A DNA stretch of 40,871 nt from an uncultured Flavobacterium sp. (GTDB lineage Bacteria > Bacteroidota > Bacteroidia > Flavobacteriales > Flavobacteriaceae), in assembly GCF_947632075.1 (NCBI RefSeq), contig NZ_CANRNX010000014.1, positions 1 to 40,871 of the forward strand, given 5' to 3'. A program made the translations under genes and the position numbers. The notes beneath the pieces were generated by a model. It did not search any database. It worked only from the letters and a program-made list of their open reading frames with translations, and had not been told where the DNA came from. Shown piece after piece: positions 26,840-34,550 of the stretch; the first letter of the stretch is position 1; each line of letters opens with the position of its first letter.

Positions 26840-27367
26840 TTAATTCAGACTATATTTTTTAATAAAACGATGCACAGACATTTCTGAAGTATTATATAAT
26901 GCTCCAATTTTTTTTAGAGAAAAACTTTTAGAGCGTAATGTTTTAACTAATTCAATTTGATCTTCTTTTATTTTTTGATTATTGTTATTTAGCAAACATT
27001 TTTCACCCGGAATAATATTATGTTTTTTGTTAATTTGACTTTGAGTAGCAAATGTTAAGTTTGAAATTGACAGATTTTCTAAATCATTATTTTTTAAAAT
27101 TATCTTGGGCATTTTAGTAATTGTTGAATATTCATGTTCGCTAAAAACAAACATAACTAAGCGTGTTACTAAATGTTTTTCTGCTAAACCTAAATCGTAG
27201 GTGTAGTAATATTTATCAGAAGTTTTTCCTTTATTTTTAACTTTTTTCAAGAACTTATTTGAATTCAACGAATAAATTTTACCATCTGGATATAATATAT
27301 AATTAGTTGCAAAGGGAATCAATTTTCCATTTGTTTCATAATTATCTAAAATTGATAAATCGGTCAT
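26840..27367 (-). CDS. HNH-endonuclease-like protein lacking catalytic residues, with C-terminal helix-turn-helix
   Basis: A 175-residue soluble protein. The N-terminal part (about 20-116) follows the layout of phage/homing-type HNH proteins: YPDGKIYSLNSNKFLK, a lysine-rich strand, KHLVTRLVMFVF, then NLSISNLTFATQSQINKKH. At the positions where these enzymes carry catalytic and metal-binding His (the VHRL and NHIDGN motifs), this protein has Thr68 (VTRL) and no HxDGN, so nuclease activity is doubtful. Residues ~133-173 (IKEDQIELVKTLRSKSFSLK then KIGALYNTSEMSVHRFIKKY) form a recombinase-type helix-turn-helix. I infer a DNA-binding protein derived from a homing endonuclease; the target and role are unknown. 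A likely -7 box lies about 70 bases upstream. Confidence 0.7.
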   Translation of the reverse strand: MTDLSILDNYETNGKLIPFATNYILYPDGKIYSLNSNKFLKKVKNKGKTSDKYYYTYDLGLAEKHLVTRLVMFVFSEHEYSTITKMPKIILKNNDLENLSISNLTFATQSQINKKHNIIPGEKCLLNNNNQKIKEDQIELVKTLRSKSFSLKKIGALYNTSEMSVHRFIKKYSLN

Positions 27368-27436
27368 GATTAATATTTTAAGATTAACTTAAAAAGTTTA
27401 AGCGTTTTGAATATAATCATGTTTTTTTTGGATGTA

Positions 27437-27444
27437 CAAAATTA
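27437..27444 (-). promoter_or_regulatory. Possible -7 promoter element of the HNH-like gene
   Basis: Minus strand reads TAATTTTG, an exact TAnnTTTG match, 70 bases upstream of the start; no -33 element is evident and the surrounding DNA is very AT-rich, so chance matches are likely. Confidence 0.4.
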
Positions 27445-27485
27445 TTTATTTTGAGATAGAATTTCTAAATATTTAACAAAATTTA

Positions 27486-27534
27486 TAAAAAAAAGTTTTT
27501 TTAAAGATTAATCAAAAATGTAAAAAAAAGTTTT
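27486..27534. repeat. A-tract direct repeat in the intergenic region
   Basis: T-A8-GTTTT occurs twice (27486-27499 and 27521-27534), offset by 35 bases, within the 346-base gap between the HNH-like gene and aroC. The gap is otherwise A/T runs, one possible promoter, and the terminator hairpin; no reading frame of note is present. Confidence 0.6.
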
Positions 27535-27542
27535 AAAAAATA

Positions 27543-27571
27543 TTGTTTTCATAAAAAAAATATCTATATTG
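27543..27571 (+). promoter_or_regulatory. Possible promoter of an orphan small transcript
   Basis: TTG (27543-27545) and TATATTG (27565-27571) are 19 bases apart, close to the Bacteroidota -33/-7 arrangement but with one base missing from the -7 box. It points at the terminator hairpin at 27651-27678. Confidence 0.35.
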
Positions 27572-27577
27572 CTAGTG

Positions 27578-27678
27578 ATTATTACTCAATTAGTCATCTT
27601 TTTAAGTTTTTGTCTGATTTGAGAAAAAGTTTGTTTGTTGTTTACTAAATAAAAGCTATCATTTTTTGATAGCTTTTT
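27578..27678 (+). ncRNA. Candidate small RNA between the HNH-like gene and aroC
   Basis: A ~100-base stretch bounded by a possible promoter (27543-27571) and a strong terminator (27651-27678), with no coding sequence upstream on the plus strand for that terminator to serve. The upstream neighbour runs the other way. The 5' boundary is estimated from the -7 box. No known RNA family is recognised. The alternative is that the hairpin only insulates aroC from antisense transcription. Confidence 0.35.
27651..27678 (+). terminator. Orphan rho-independent terminator upstream of aroC
   Basis: 11-bp stem (AAAAGCTATCA / TGATAGCTTTT), 5-nt T loop, ending in a T run. There is no plus-strand gene before it. 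Confidence 0.85.
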
Positions 27679-27696
27679 ATTTTATCAGTAAATTTG
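27665..27696 (+). promoter_or_regulatory. aroC promoter, overlapping the orphan terminator
   Basis: -33 TTTG (27665-27668) lies at the loop and right arm of the terminator hairpin, and a perfect -7 TAAATTTG (27689-27696) follows after 20 bases. Transcription would begin near 27703, eleven bases before the ATG at 27714, which excludes the in-frame upstream start at 27666. Confidence 0.75.
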
Positions 27697-27713
27697 AAGT
27701 CAAAATTACGAAT

Positions 27714-28757
27714 ATGTCAGGAAATGCGTTTGGGAGAAAATTTGTATTAACCACTTTTGGAGAGTCTCACGGAGAAGCGATTGGTGGAATTATTGATGGT
27801 TGTCCGGCTGGTATTGAATTAAATTTTGATTTCATTCAGAACGAGCTTGATCGTAGAAAACCTGGACAATCTAAAATTGTGACTCAACGTAAAGAATCAG
27901 ATCTTGTAAATTTTTTTTCTGGAATTTTCGAAGGTAAAACTACAGGAACTCCCATTGGGTTTATGATACCGAATGAAAACACTAAATCTACAGATTACGA
28001 TCACATAAAAGGTTTTTATCGACCAAGTCATGCCGATTTTACCTATCAACAAAAATACGGGCATCGTGATCATCGAGGTGGAGGACGTAGTTCTGCTCGT
28101 GAAACAGCTTGTCGAGTAGTTGGAGGAGCAATTGCAAAACAAATTATCAAACCTATAAATATTCAAGCTTATGTTTCTTCTGTAGGAAATATTTCTGTAT
28201 TAAAACCTCACACTGAACTTAATTTGAGTTTAACTGAATCAAATGATGTACGTTGTCCTGATTTGGAAATTGCTATTCAAATGGAATCTTTGATAAAAGA
28301 AACTAAGAAAAAAGGAGATACTATTGGAGGTACAATTACTTGCGTGATAAAAAATGTTCCTGTTGGTTTAGGAAATCCTGTTTTTGAACGTTTAGAAGCT
28401 GAATTAGCAAAAGCAATGTTAAGTATAAATGCTTGTAAAGGTTTTGAATTTGGAAGTGGTTTCGAAGGAACTAAAATGTTTGGTAGTGAACATAATGATT
28501 ATTTCAATGAAGACGGAACTACCAAAACAAATTTTTCAGGAGGTATTCAAGGTGGAATAAGTAACGGAATGGATATTTATTTTCGTGTGGCCTTTAAACC
28601 AGTTGCAACTTTACTTCAAAAACAAGAAATGCTGTCAACTTCTGGAGAAATTAAAGAAGTCGAAGGTCGTGGTAGACATGATGCTTGTGTGGTTCCAAGG
28701 GCTGTGCCAATTGTTGAAGCTATGGCTGCATTGGTTTTAGCAGATTTTATAGTCTAA
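27714..28757 (+). CDS. aroC: Chorismate synthase
   Basis: Last enzyme of the shikimate pathway: converts 5-enolpyruvylshikimate 3-phosphate to chorismate using reduced FMN, in the cytoplasm. The 347-residue product begins [20 protein letters not shown], the conserved N-terminus, and the position of the promoter confirms this start. FMN/substrate loops are visible: [16 protein letters not shown], the [20 protein letters not shown] segment followed by [13 protein letters not shown], and [20 protein letters not shown] at the C-terminus. Length is slightly below the usual 350-365. Its last four bases overlap the convergent thiamine pyrophosphokinase gene, with no terminator between. Confidence 0.98.
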   Translation: MSGNAFGRKFVLTTFGESHGEAIGGIIDGCPAGIELNFDFIQNELDRRKPGQSKIVTQRKESDLVNFFSGIFEGKTTGTPIGFMIPNENTKSTDYDHIKGFYRPSHADFTYQQKYGHRDHRGGGRSSARETACRVVGGAIAKQIIKPINIQAYVSSVGNISVLKPHTELNLSLTESNDVRCPDLEIAIQMESLIKETKKKGDTIGGTITCVIKNVPVGLGNPVFERLEAELAKAMLSINACKGFEFGSGFEGTKMFGSEHNDYFNEDGTTKTNFSGGIQGGISNGMDIYFRVAFKPVATLLQKQEMLSTSGEIKEVEGRGRHDACVVPRAVPIVEAMAALVLADFIV

Positions 28758-29416
28758 TCAAAACATTCCATCATAAGCATATAACCATCTGTATAAGTAA
28801 TATCTACGATTCCATCTTCTACTACGTGATTACTACTTCCAGAACGAAAACCTAATTCTAATGATTCGTTATTTAGTGAATAGGCTAAATTATTAGTAGA
28901 AATTCCATCTACTTTTCCTAAAGGAATTAAGGAAATTGGTGTGTTTTTTGGATACCATTTTTTATACTTCCTCGGAAGTAAAAAAACTTTAGAATAATCA
29001 TCTAAAATTACAATTTTTAGCTGATCGGCAAATTTTACAACATTAGTTAAATTACTAAAAGTATGATCAGCTCTGCGACCGGTAGCCCAAACTACATTAG
29101 CTGCCGGAATATTTCTTTCGATTAAATAATTATAAGCTTTATCTAAATCGGTCGAGTTTTGACAATCAACTTTTATAACATCGATTGGAAATTGTAAATC
29201 TTTATATTTTTCATATTCAAAATTACGGTCAAAATCTCCAATTAAAACATCGACTTTAATACCTAATTCAATAACTCGTTCAATTGCAGAATCTAATACA
29301 ATTACCAAAGGTGACCATTCTAAAAGTTGGTCTAATAAATCTCTGCTACAAGCTTCGCCATTTGCAATAATTAATGCTGGCTCTTGATCGTCGCGTACTA
29401 TATGGTGTGAAGACAT
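28754..29416 (-). CDS. Thiamine pyrophosphokinase
   Basis: Transfers pyrophosphate from ATP to thiamine to make thiamine diphosphate. The 220-residue product starts at the ATG at 29416; an in-frame TTG at 29431 overlaps the -7 promoter box and is rejected. The TPK catalytic domain shows [18 protein letters not shown] (usual IGDFDS), [12 protein letters not shown] and [14 protein letters not shown]. The C-terminal vitamin-B1-binding domain shows [20 protein letters not shown] and the closing [14 protein letters not shown]. No thiamine riboswitch was seen upstream. It is a single gene between convergent aroC and the divergent rhodanese. Confidence 0.94.
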   Translation of the reverse strand: MSSHHIVRDDQEPALIIANGEACSRDLLDQLLEWSPLVIVLDSAIERVIELGIKVDVLIGDFDRNFEYEKYKDLQFPIDVIKVDCQNSTDLDKAYNYLIERNIPAANVVWATGRRADHTFSNLTNVVKFADQLKIVILDDYSKVFLLPRKYKKWYPKNTPISLIPLGKVDGISTNNLAYSLNNESLELGFRSGSSNHVVEDGIVDITYTDGYMLMMECFD

Positions 29417-29428
29417 CGTTTTTTCTTT

Positions 29429-29436
29429 CAAAGTTA
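29429..29436 (-). promoter_or_regulatory. Probable -7 promoter element of thiamine pyrophosphokinase
   Basis: Minus strand reads TAACTTTG, an exact TAnnTTTG match, 13 bases upstream of the chosen ATG; this overlaps the longer TTG start and argues against it. Confidence 0.6.
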
Positions 29437-29493
29437 TAAATTATTGTTTCAAACGAAATAGCTTTTTATCTTTTCTACCTTTATAAATATCTT

Positions 29494-29501
29494 TATATTT
29501 G
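29494..29501 (+). promoter_or_regulatory. Probable -7 promoter element of the rhodanese gene
   Basis: TATATTTG, an exact TAnnTTTG match, 25 bases before the ATG at 29526; the -33 position has only T-rich sequence. Confidence 0.55.
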
Positions 29502-29525
29502 AAATCAATTTTTATTCGAAATAAG

Positions 29526-29831
29526 ATGGATTTAGAACAACAACAATGGTGGAATGACTTCCAAAACGATACAAACGGAATTATTTTAGATGTTAGAACA
29601 CCTGAAGAGATAGAGGAAGGTATGATTCCAGAAGCTTTACATTTAGATTTTTACTTAGGTCAAGATTTTATTAACGGATTAGAATCTTTAGATAAAACCA
29701 AAAATTATTATGTGTATTGCCGTTCTGGTAATCGTAGCGGTCAAGCTTGTTTAATTATGAAACAATTAGGTTTTGATTCTACATTCAACTTAGTAGGAGG
29801 AATGAACGAATGGCAAGGACCTGTAATGTAA
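29526..29831 (+). CDS. Single-domain rhodanese
   Basis: A 101-residue cytoplasmic protein starting at the ATG at 29526; the in-frame alternative start upstream overlaps the -7 box. It is a minimal rhodanese (sulfurtransferase) domain: GIILDVRTPEEIEEGMIPEA with the CH2A motif, the central YVYCRSGNRSGQA carrying the active-site Cys in the loop CRSGNR, and the terminal LVGGMNEWQGPV. Such domains carry persulfide sulfur between partners; GlpE and the PspE type are examples. A GAAA-tetraloop terminator hairpin follows immediately, before the EEP-family gene. Confidence 0.93.
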   Translation: MDLEQQQWWNDFQNDTNGIILDVRTPEEIEEGMIPEALHLDFYLGQDFINGLESLDKTKNYYVYCRSGNRSGQACLIMKQLGFDSTFNLVGGMNEWQGPVM

Positions 29832-29834
29832 TAG

Positions 29835-29857
29835 AAAAAGGCGAAAGCCTTTTTTTT
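29835..29857 (+). terminator. Hairpin after the rhodanese gene, abutting the next start codon
   Basis: AAAAAGGC / GCCTTTTT stem with a GAAA tetraloop and eight T residues. The T run ends immediately before the ATG of the next gene at 29858. Confidence 0.85.
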
Positions 29858-30664
29858 ATGAAGAAATTTTTCGTTTTAAGTCTTTTTTTATTTTTTTTTG
29901 TTCACTTAGGTTTTTCTCAAGTTACTTTGGTTTCTTGGAATCTTAAAAATTTTGGGAAGTCTAAAACCAACGAACAAATTGCTTACATGGCAAACATTTT
30001 ATGTGATTATGATATTGTTGTCATTCAAGAAGTTGTTACAGGTTTAGCCGGAGCTCAAAAGGTTGCCCAATTAGCAGATGAATTGAATAGAAAAGGTAAC
30101 AAATGGGATTATGTTGTAAGTGACCCTACAAAAAGTACCGGACAACGATCTGAACGTTATGCTTATTTATGGAAAGCAAAAAACATTAAATTAAAAGGAA
30201 GACCTTTTCTGGATAAGAAATTTGAACAACAAATTGAACGTGAGCCTTATATGGCAACTTTCGAATACAAGAATAAGGAATTCACTGTCGCAAGTTTTCA
30301 TGCAGTTCCTAAGTCAAGTAAGCCTGAAACTGAGATTAAATATTTAAAATTTTTTCCTAAAGAATATGCAAATTTGTTTTTCTTTGTAGGCGATTTTAAT
30401 CTTAGTCAATCACATTCGGTTTTTAATCCGCTTAAAGATTTAGGTTTTAATCCTTTGTTTAAAAATCAAAAAACATCTTTAAAGCAAGAATGTATAAATG
30501 GTGAATGCTTAGCAAATCCGTTAGATCATATTTTTTATAAAAATGAGAAAGTAAAAGTTTTAAACCAAGGTGTTTTGTTGTTTTATAAAGATTTTCATAA
30601 TTTGAAAGAGGCACGTAAATTGTCAGATCACATACCAGTTTATATTGAATTTAATTTAAAATAA
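29858..30664 (+). CDS. Secreted endonuclease/exonuclease/phosphatase (EEP) family protein
   Basis: A 268-residue protein starting at the ATG at 29858. A signal peptide (about 1-20: FFVLSLFLFFFVHLGFSQ) leads to the fold VTLVSWNLKNFGKS with the Asn of the first motif, VVIQEVV (catalytic Glu), the SFHAVPKSS (His) region, FFVGDFNLSQ (Asp and Asn) and SDHIPVYIE (Asp-His pair). These cover the DNase I-like metal-dependent active site, so it is probably a secreted nuclease or phosphodiesterase. A Cys pair near ECINGEC may form a disulfide. It precedes the DedA gene by eleven bases; the terminator abutting its start leaves its promoter unclear. Confidence 0.9.
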   Translation: MKKFFVLSLFLFFFVHLGFSQVTLVSWNLKNFGKSKTNEQIAYMANILCDYDIVVIQEVVTGLAGAQKVAQLADELNRKGNKWDYVVSDPTKSTGQRSERYAYLWKAKNIKLKGRPFLDKKFEQQIEREPYMATFEYKNKEFTVASFHAVPKSSKPETEIKYLKFFPKEYANLFFFVGDFNLSQSHSVFNPLKDLGFNPLFKNQKTSLKQECINGECLANPLDHIFYKNEKVKVLNQGVLLFYKDFHNLKEARKLSDHIPVYIEFNLK

Positions 30665-30675
30665 TAAATTATTAA

Positions 30676-31323
30676 ATGTTAGAATTAATTGATTTTATCC
30701 TGCACATTGATGCACATTTAGCTGAATTCTTAGCTAATTACGGCGTTTGGTTTTACGCCATCGTATTTTTAATAATTTTTGTAGAAACCGGTCTGGTGAT
30801 CATGCCATTTTTACCAGGTGATTCTTTGCTTTTTGCAATAGGTATGTTAGCTGCGCAATATTCTGAAAGTTTGAATGTTTGGATTGTTATTGGTTTGATG
30901 TTAATTGCAGCAATTACAGGTGATGCTTTAAATTATACGATTGGACGTGATTTTGGAAATAGAATGTTGAATTTGAAAATATTCGGAAAAAAACCTATAA
31001 AACCAGAACATATTGAAAAAACTCATCAGTTTTATGAAAAATATGGTTCAAAAACTATTGTTATAGCACGTTTTGTTCCAATTGTGAGAACTTTAGCTCC
31101 ATTTGTTGCTGGAGTAGGAAAAATGAATTATCAAACTTTCTTTAAATATAATGTGATTGGCGGCATTGTTTGGGTAGTAGGATTAACTTTAGCAGGTTAC
31201 TTTTTAGGTAATATTCCAATTATAAAAGACAATTTCTCTAAAGTAGTTTTAATTATTATAGTTTTATCTGTTTTACCAATTATATATTCTTTTATAAAAG
31301 AAAAGTTTTTTTCAAAAGCATAA
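30676..31323 (+). CDS. DedA-family (VTT-domain) membrane protein
   Basis: A 215-residue inner-membrane protein with about four to five hydrophobic segments. The conserved pieces are FVETGLVIMPFLPGDSLLFA (with the acidic E and the PFLPGDS motif), GDALNYTIGRDFG and the amphipathic segment KYGSKTIVIARFVPIVRTLAPF-x-AGVGKM, which carries the essential Arg and is diagnostic of DedA. Family members are thought to flip or recycle undecaprenyl phosphate or other lipids. It is eleven bases downstream of the EEP gene and probably cotranscribed with it. Confidence 0.94.
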   Translation: MLELIDFILHIDAHLAEFLANYGVWFYAIVFLIIFVETGLVIMPFLPGDSLLFAIGMLAAQYSESLNVWIVIGLMLIAAITGDALNYTIGRDFGNRMLNLKIFGKKPIKPEHIEKTHQFYEKYGSKTIVIARFVPIVRTLAPFVAGVGKMNYQTFFKYNVIGGIVWVVGLTLAGYFLGNIPIIKDNFSKVVLIIIVLSVLPIIYSFIKEKFFSKA

Positions 31324-31330
31324 TGATTTT

Positions 31331-31372
31331 AAAAAATAAAAAGACTCGATTAATCGAGTCTTTTTATTTTTT
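31331..31372. terminator. Bidirectional terminator between DedA and the DUF4190-like gene
   Basis: Long palindrome with core GACTCGATTAATCGAGTC and A/T flanks on both sides, between two converging genes. Confidence 0.92.
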
Positions 31373-31931
31373 AAATTGTGGTTGTAGCAAAAACAGCCGC
31401 TATAATTGCAATAAAAAAAAGCATTACTACAATTCCAATTAATGATATCACTAAACCCGCAATTGCAAAGCCTTTTGGTTTTCTTGTCATTCCAATAATT
31501 GAGAAAATTAAACCTAAAAGCCATAAAATCCAGTTTAAAACCGGAATCCAAGATAGAAGAATTGCTACTATTGACAAAACAAATCCTGCAATTCCCATAC
31601 TGTTACTTTGGTTCATTTGTTGCTGTTGTAACAAAATATTTTCAATTGATGAATGTGTTTGATTATTATTAGAATTATTACTTTGTGTTTCTTCATTTTT
31701 TTCTTCTAAAATCATATTTGTAGCTGTTTGATTATCAATTGGCTCTTCAGTTTCAATTATAACCTCTTCAACTTCGACACTATTACTTTTAAGTTCATTT
31801 ATTTCAGAAACTTCAACAATTTCAATATCTTCCTCATTGTTCACTAAATTCTCATTTTCAATTGTACTCTCAAGATTAGTTTCATTAATCTGATTTTCAT
31901 TTAATTCTTCGTTTTCTTCTTTATTAATCAT
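31371..31931 (-). CDS. DUF4190-like membrane protein with acidic N-terminal tail
   Basis: A 186-residue protein in two parts. Residues 1-110 are an acidic, Asn/Glu-rich low-complexity tail, probably unstructured and cytoplasmic. Residues ~112-186 carry two membrane segments in the order MGIAGFVLSIVAILLSWIP-x-x-LNW and KGFAIAGLVISLIGIVV, with the G-x-A-G-x-V-L/I-S-I/L repeat typical of DUF4190. Function unknown. It is divergent from the DUF2339 gene and shares a bidirectional terminator with DedA. Confidence 0.78.
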   Translation of the reverse strand: MINKEENEELNENQINETNLESTIENENLVNNEEDIEIVEVSEINELKSNSVEVEEVIIETEEPIDNQTATNMILEEKNEETQSNNSNNNQTHSSIENILLQQQQMNQSNSMGIAGFVLSIVAILLSWIPVLNWILWLLGLIFSIIGMTRKPKGFAIAGLVISLIGIVVMLFFIAIIAAVFATTTI

Positions 31932-31997
31932 AATTTATTTTTTTACTGAATGGACTTTAATTATCATAAAAGTATGATAAAAATATTGCTTTTTAAC

Positions 31998-32005
31998 TAT
32001 ATTTG
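31998..32005 (+). promoter_or_regulatory. Probable -7 promoter element of the DUF2339 gene
   Basis: TATATTTG, an exact TAnnTTTG match, 14 bases before the ATG, implying a leader of only a few bases. Confidence 0.58.
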
Positions 32006-32018
32006 TTAAAAAAAAGTC

Positions 32019-34550
32019 ATGGAAATATTTTATATATTATTAATGCTTATTTTCTTTATTGTTATTTTAAAAAGAATGAGTAAGAATCGTACCGATTCTC
32101 AAATTGAAATTCGAAATCTTACTTTTAAAATTGAAGATCTTAAAAATGAATTAGATAAAAAATTTCTCAATTTTTCAGTTAAAACAGATCAAACTTCAAA
32201 TGTAGTTTCGACAGATCCTGAAATTGTTTCACCAACCATTGAAATTGAAAAAGTTGAAACCGTTAAAGAAGAAAAATTAATAGAGTTTGTTGAAGAGAAA
32301 ATTGAAATTACTCAACCGTTAAAAGATGATTCAAAAATTGAAGAAACTATACAACAATCTGCATTCATAGTTGATTCAAATATCGAACCTATAAAAGAAC
32401 CTACCTCTAAACCAATAGTTTTTGAACCTCGAAAATCATGGTTTGAAACTTTTAAAGAAAAAAATCCAGATTTAGAAAAATTCATTGGGGAAAATTTAAT
32501 TAGTAAACTTGGAATTTTAATTCTTGTTTTAGGAATTAGTTTCTTTGTAAAATACGCCATTGATCGTGATTGGATAAATGAAACAGCTCGTGTTGGAATT
32601 GGAATTTTGGCAGGTGGTATTGTTATGGCAGTGGCGCACAAATTACGGAAAAATTTCGCAGCATTCAGTTCCGTTTTTGTTGCAGGAGCGGTGAGTATTT
32701 TCTATTTTACAATCGGAATTGCATTTCATGACTACGAACTTTTTAGTCAAACCGTAGCCTTTACTATTATGGTTGTCATTACCATTTTTAGTGCATTAGT
32801 TTCAGTCTCATATAACAGAAAAGAATTAGCAATACTAACGTTAATTGGTGGTTTTGCTGTACCGTTTATGGTAAGTACTGGTTCAGGAAATTATCAAGTT
32901 CTGTTTTCTTACATTGCCATTTTAAATGTTGGAATGTTAATAATTTCATATTTCAAAAAGTGGAACGTTGTTACATTATTAGCTTTTATATTTTCAACTT
33001 TAATTTATGGAGTTTGGTTCAGAAATGAATTTATATTAGATGAAACTCCGTATTTCGGAGCCTTAATCTTTGCAATTTTAATGTATATCATTTTTAGTAT
33101 TGCTTCTGTAATAAATAACGTTAGAAATAACGGAAGTTTTACGAAAATGGAGTATCTAATTATGTTAGCTAATACATTCTCTTATTTCGGTATAGGAGCA
33201 ACCATTTTTAGTAATTGGCAAACCGAATTTAAAGGAATATTTACCATTTCATTAGCGATTTATAATCTTGTGTTTTCTATAGTTTTATACAGAAAATTCG
33301 GAATAAAAAAAGATGCAATTTATTTTCTTTTAGGTTTAGCTTTAACTTTTATAACCTTAACTATCCCATTTCAGTTTAACGGAAATTATATTACTTTATT
33401 TTGGGCTTGTGAAGCTGTTTTGTTATTTTGGCTTTCTCAAAAATCAAAAATTACTACTTTCAGAATTGGTTCAATTGTAGTTCAGTTTTTGATGTTGGTA
33501 AGTTTATTGATGGATTGGGGACAAAATTATTCAGTTTCTAGCGATATAGATTTGTATCCATTTTTTAATAAAGTGTTTATAACAGGTTTATTTTCAGTTG
33601 CTTCATTTGTAATGATTTATTCTTTAGCTAAGAAAGAAATTGAGCCTACAAAATTTTATTTTATAACTATTGCAACCCAACCTTTTAAGCAAATTGAGCT
33701 TGTACTTTTACTTTTATTAGGTTATTTAGTTGGAATGTTGGAAGTTTTTTATCAAGTAAATTTATATTTTGCAAACGAAGCTTCAATTGTTTCTTACACA
33801 GTAGTTTATCATTTTGTATTCACCACAATTTTAGTTTATTTCTTATTTAAGTTTAAGAATCAAACAAATAGTTACATTGCAATTTTCTTGTCTGGAATTA
33901 ATCTTTTAATTTATTTAGTTAAATTTCACCGTTTAACTTATGAAGAAATATTTAATAACCTTTATTTTAATTATGAAAGTAATTCAGCTTTTATAGGACA
34001 TTACGTTATTCTAATATCTGTATTGTTAACTTTATATTTGTTATTTAAAAACAGAAAAGATGCCGAAATTACTACTGTTTTAAATAATAAAATTTCTATT
34101 TGGGTTTTTGCTTTCATTCTTACTTTTATTTTAAGTAATGAAATTATGGTTCACACTTTAATTTCTTCAGCTGATTCTATTAAAGCTTCTGTTTTAAAAA
34201 TTGACCCTGACAGCTATGATGTTTATTATTTATATGACGAAATATTATCTAACATTAAAAAACGAGTTATAAAAGTTGGTTTTCCTATACTTTGGGGATT
34301 ATTATCTTTTGTATTTTTAATTATCGGAATTAAAAAAGAAGTAAAACAATTACGAATTATAGCTTTAAGTTTGCTTGGTTTAACTGTTGTAAAACTGTTT
34401 GTTTTTGATATTAATGTTTCTGGACCAGGAAGAATTGTAGCTTTTATTTTATTAGGAATTTTAATTCTGATAATTTCATTTGTTTATCAAAAATTGAATA
34501 AAAAATCTAATGATGAAAATCAAAAAAATAACAATGAAAAAAATAGTTAG
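32019..34550 (+). CDS. DUF2339 polytopic membrane protein
   Basis: An 843-residue inner-membrane protein. An N-terminal anchor (2-18) and a charged stretch with coiled-coil character (about 25-140) precede KFIGENLISKLGILILVLGI and ISFFVKYAIDRDWI, the DUF2339 entry motif. Some twenty or more hydrophobic segments follow to the end, including GGFAVPFMVSTGSGNY and LLGLTVVKLFVFDI. The family is widespread, uncharacterised, and usually adjacent to DUF3999, as here: the next gene overlaps it by 17 bases. I infer a complex of the two at the inner membrane. Confidence 0.92.
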   Translation: MEIFYILLMLIFFIVILKRMSKNRTDSQIEIRNLTFKIEDLKNELDKKFLNFSVKTDQTSNVVSTDPEIVSPTIEIEKVETVKEEKLIEFVEEKIEITQPLKDDSKIEETIQQSAFIVDSNIEPIKEPTSKPIVFEPRKSWFETFKEKNPDLEKFIGENLISKLGILILVLGISFFVKYAIDRDWINETARVGIGILAGGIVMAVAHKLRKNFAAFSSVFVAGAVSIFYFTIGIAFHDYELFSQTVAFTIMVVITIFSALVSVSYNRKELAILTLIGGFAVPFMVSTGSGNYQVLFSYIAILNVGMLIISYFKKWNVVTLLAFIFSTLIYGVWFRNEFILDETPYFGALIFAILMYIIFSIASVINNVRNNGSFTKMEYLIMLANTFSYFGIGATIFSNWQTEFKGIFTISLAIYNLVFSIVLYRKFGIKKDAIYFLLGLALTFITLTIPFQFNGNYITLFWACEAVLLFWLSQKSKITTFRIGSIVVQFLMLVSLLMDWGQNYSVSSDIDLYPFFNKVFITGLFSVASFVMIYSLAKKEIEPTKFYFITIATQPFKQIELVLLLLLGYLVGMLEVFYQVNLYFANEASIVSYTVVYHFVFTTILVYFLFKFKNQTNSYIAIFLSGINLLIYLVKFHRLTYEEIFNNLYFNYESNSAFIGHYVILISVLLTLYLLFKNRKDAEITTVLNNKISIWVFAFILTFILSNEIMVHTLISSADSIKASVLKIDPDSYDVYYLYDEILSNIKKRVIKVGFPILWGLLSFVFLIIGIKKEVKQLRIIALSLLGLTVVKLFVFDINVSGPGRIVAFILLGILILIISFVYQKLNKKSNDENQKNNNEKNS

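Noticed and set aside
27666..27713. Longer aroC start adding about 16 residues
   Set aside because: It would begin inside the terminator hairpin and span the -7 box; [10 protein letters not shown] at 27714 is the conserved N-terminus.
29417..29525. Thiamine (TPP) riboswitch near the thiamine pyrophosphokinase gene
   Set aside because: No THI-box-like core is seen in the short gap, which is filled by the -7 boxes of two divergent genes.
31312..31551. 79-residue minus-strand frame overlapping the DUF4190-like gene
   Set aside because: It is a shifted frame over the terminator and the membrane segments of the real gene.
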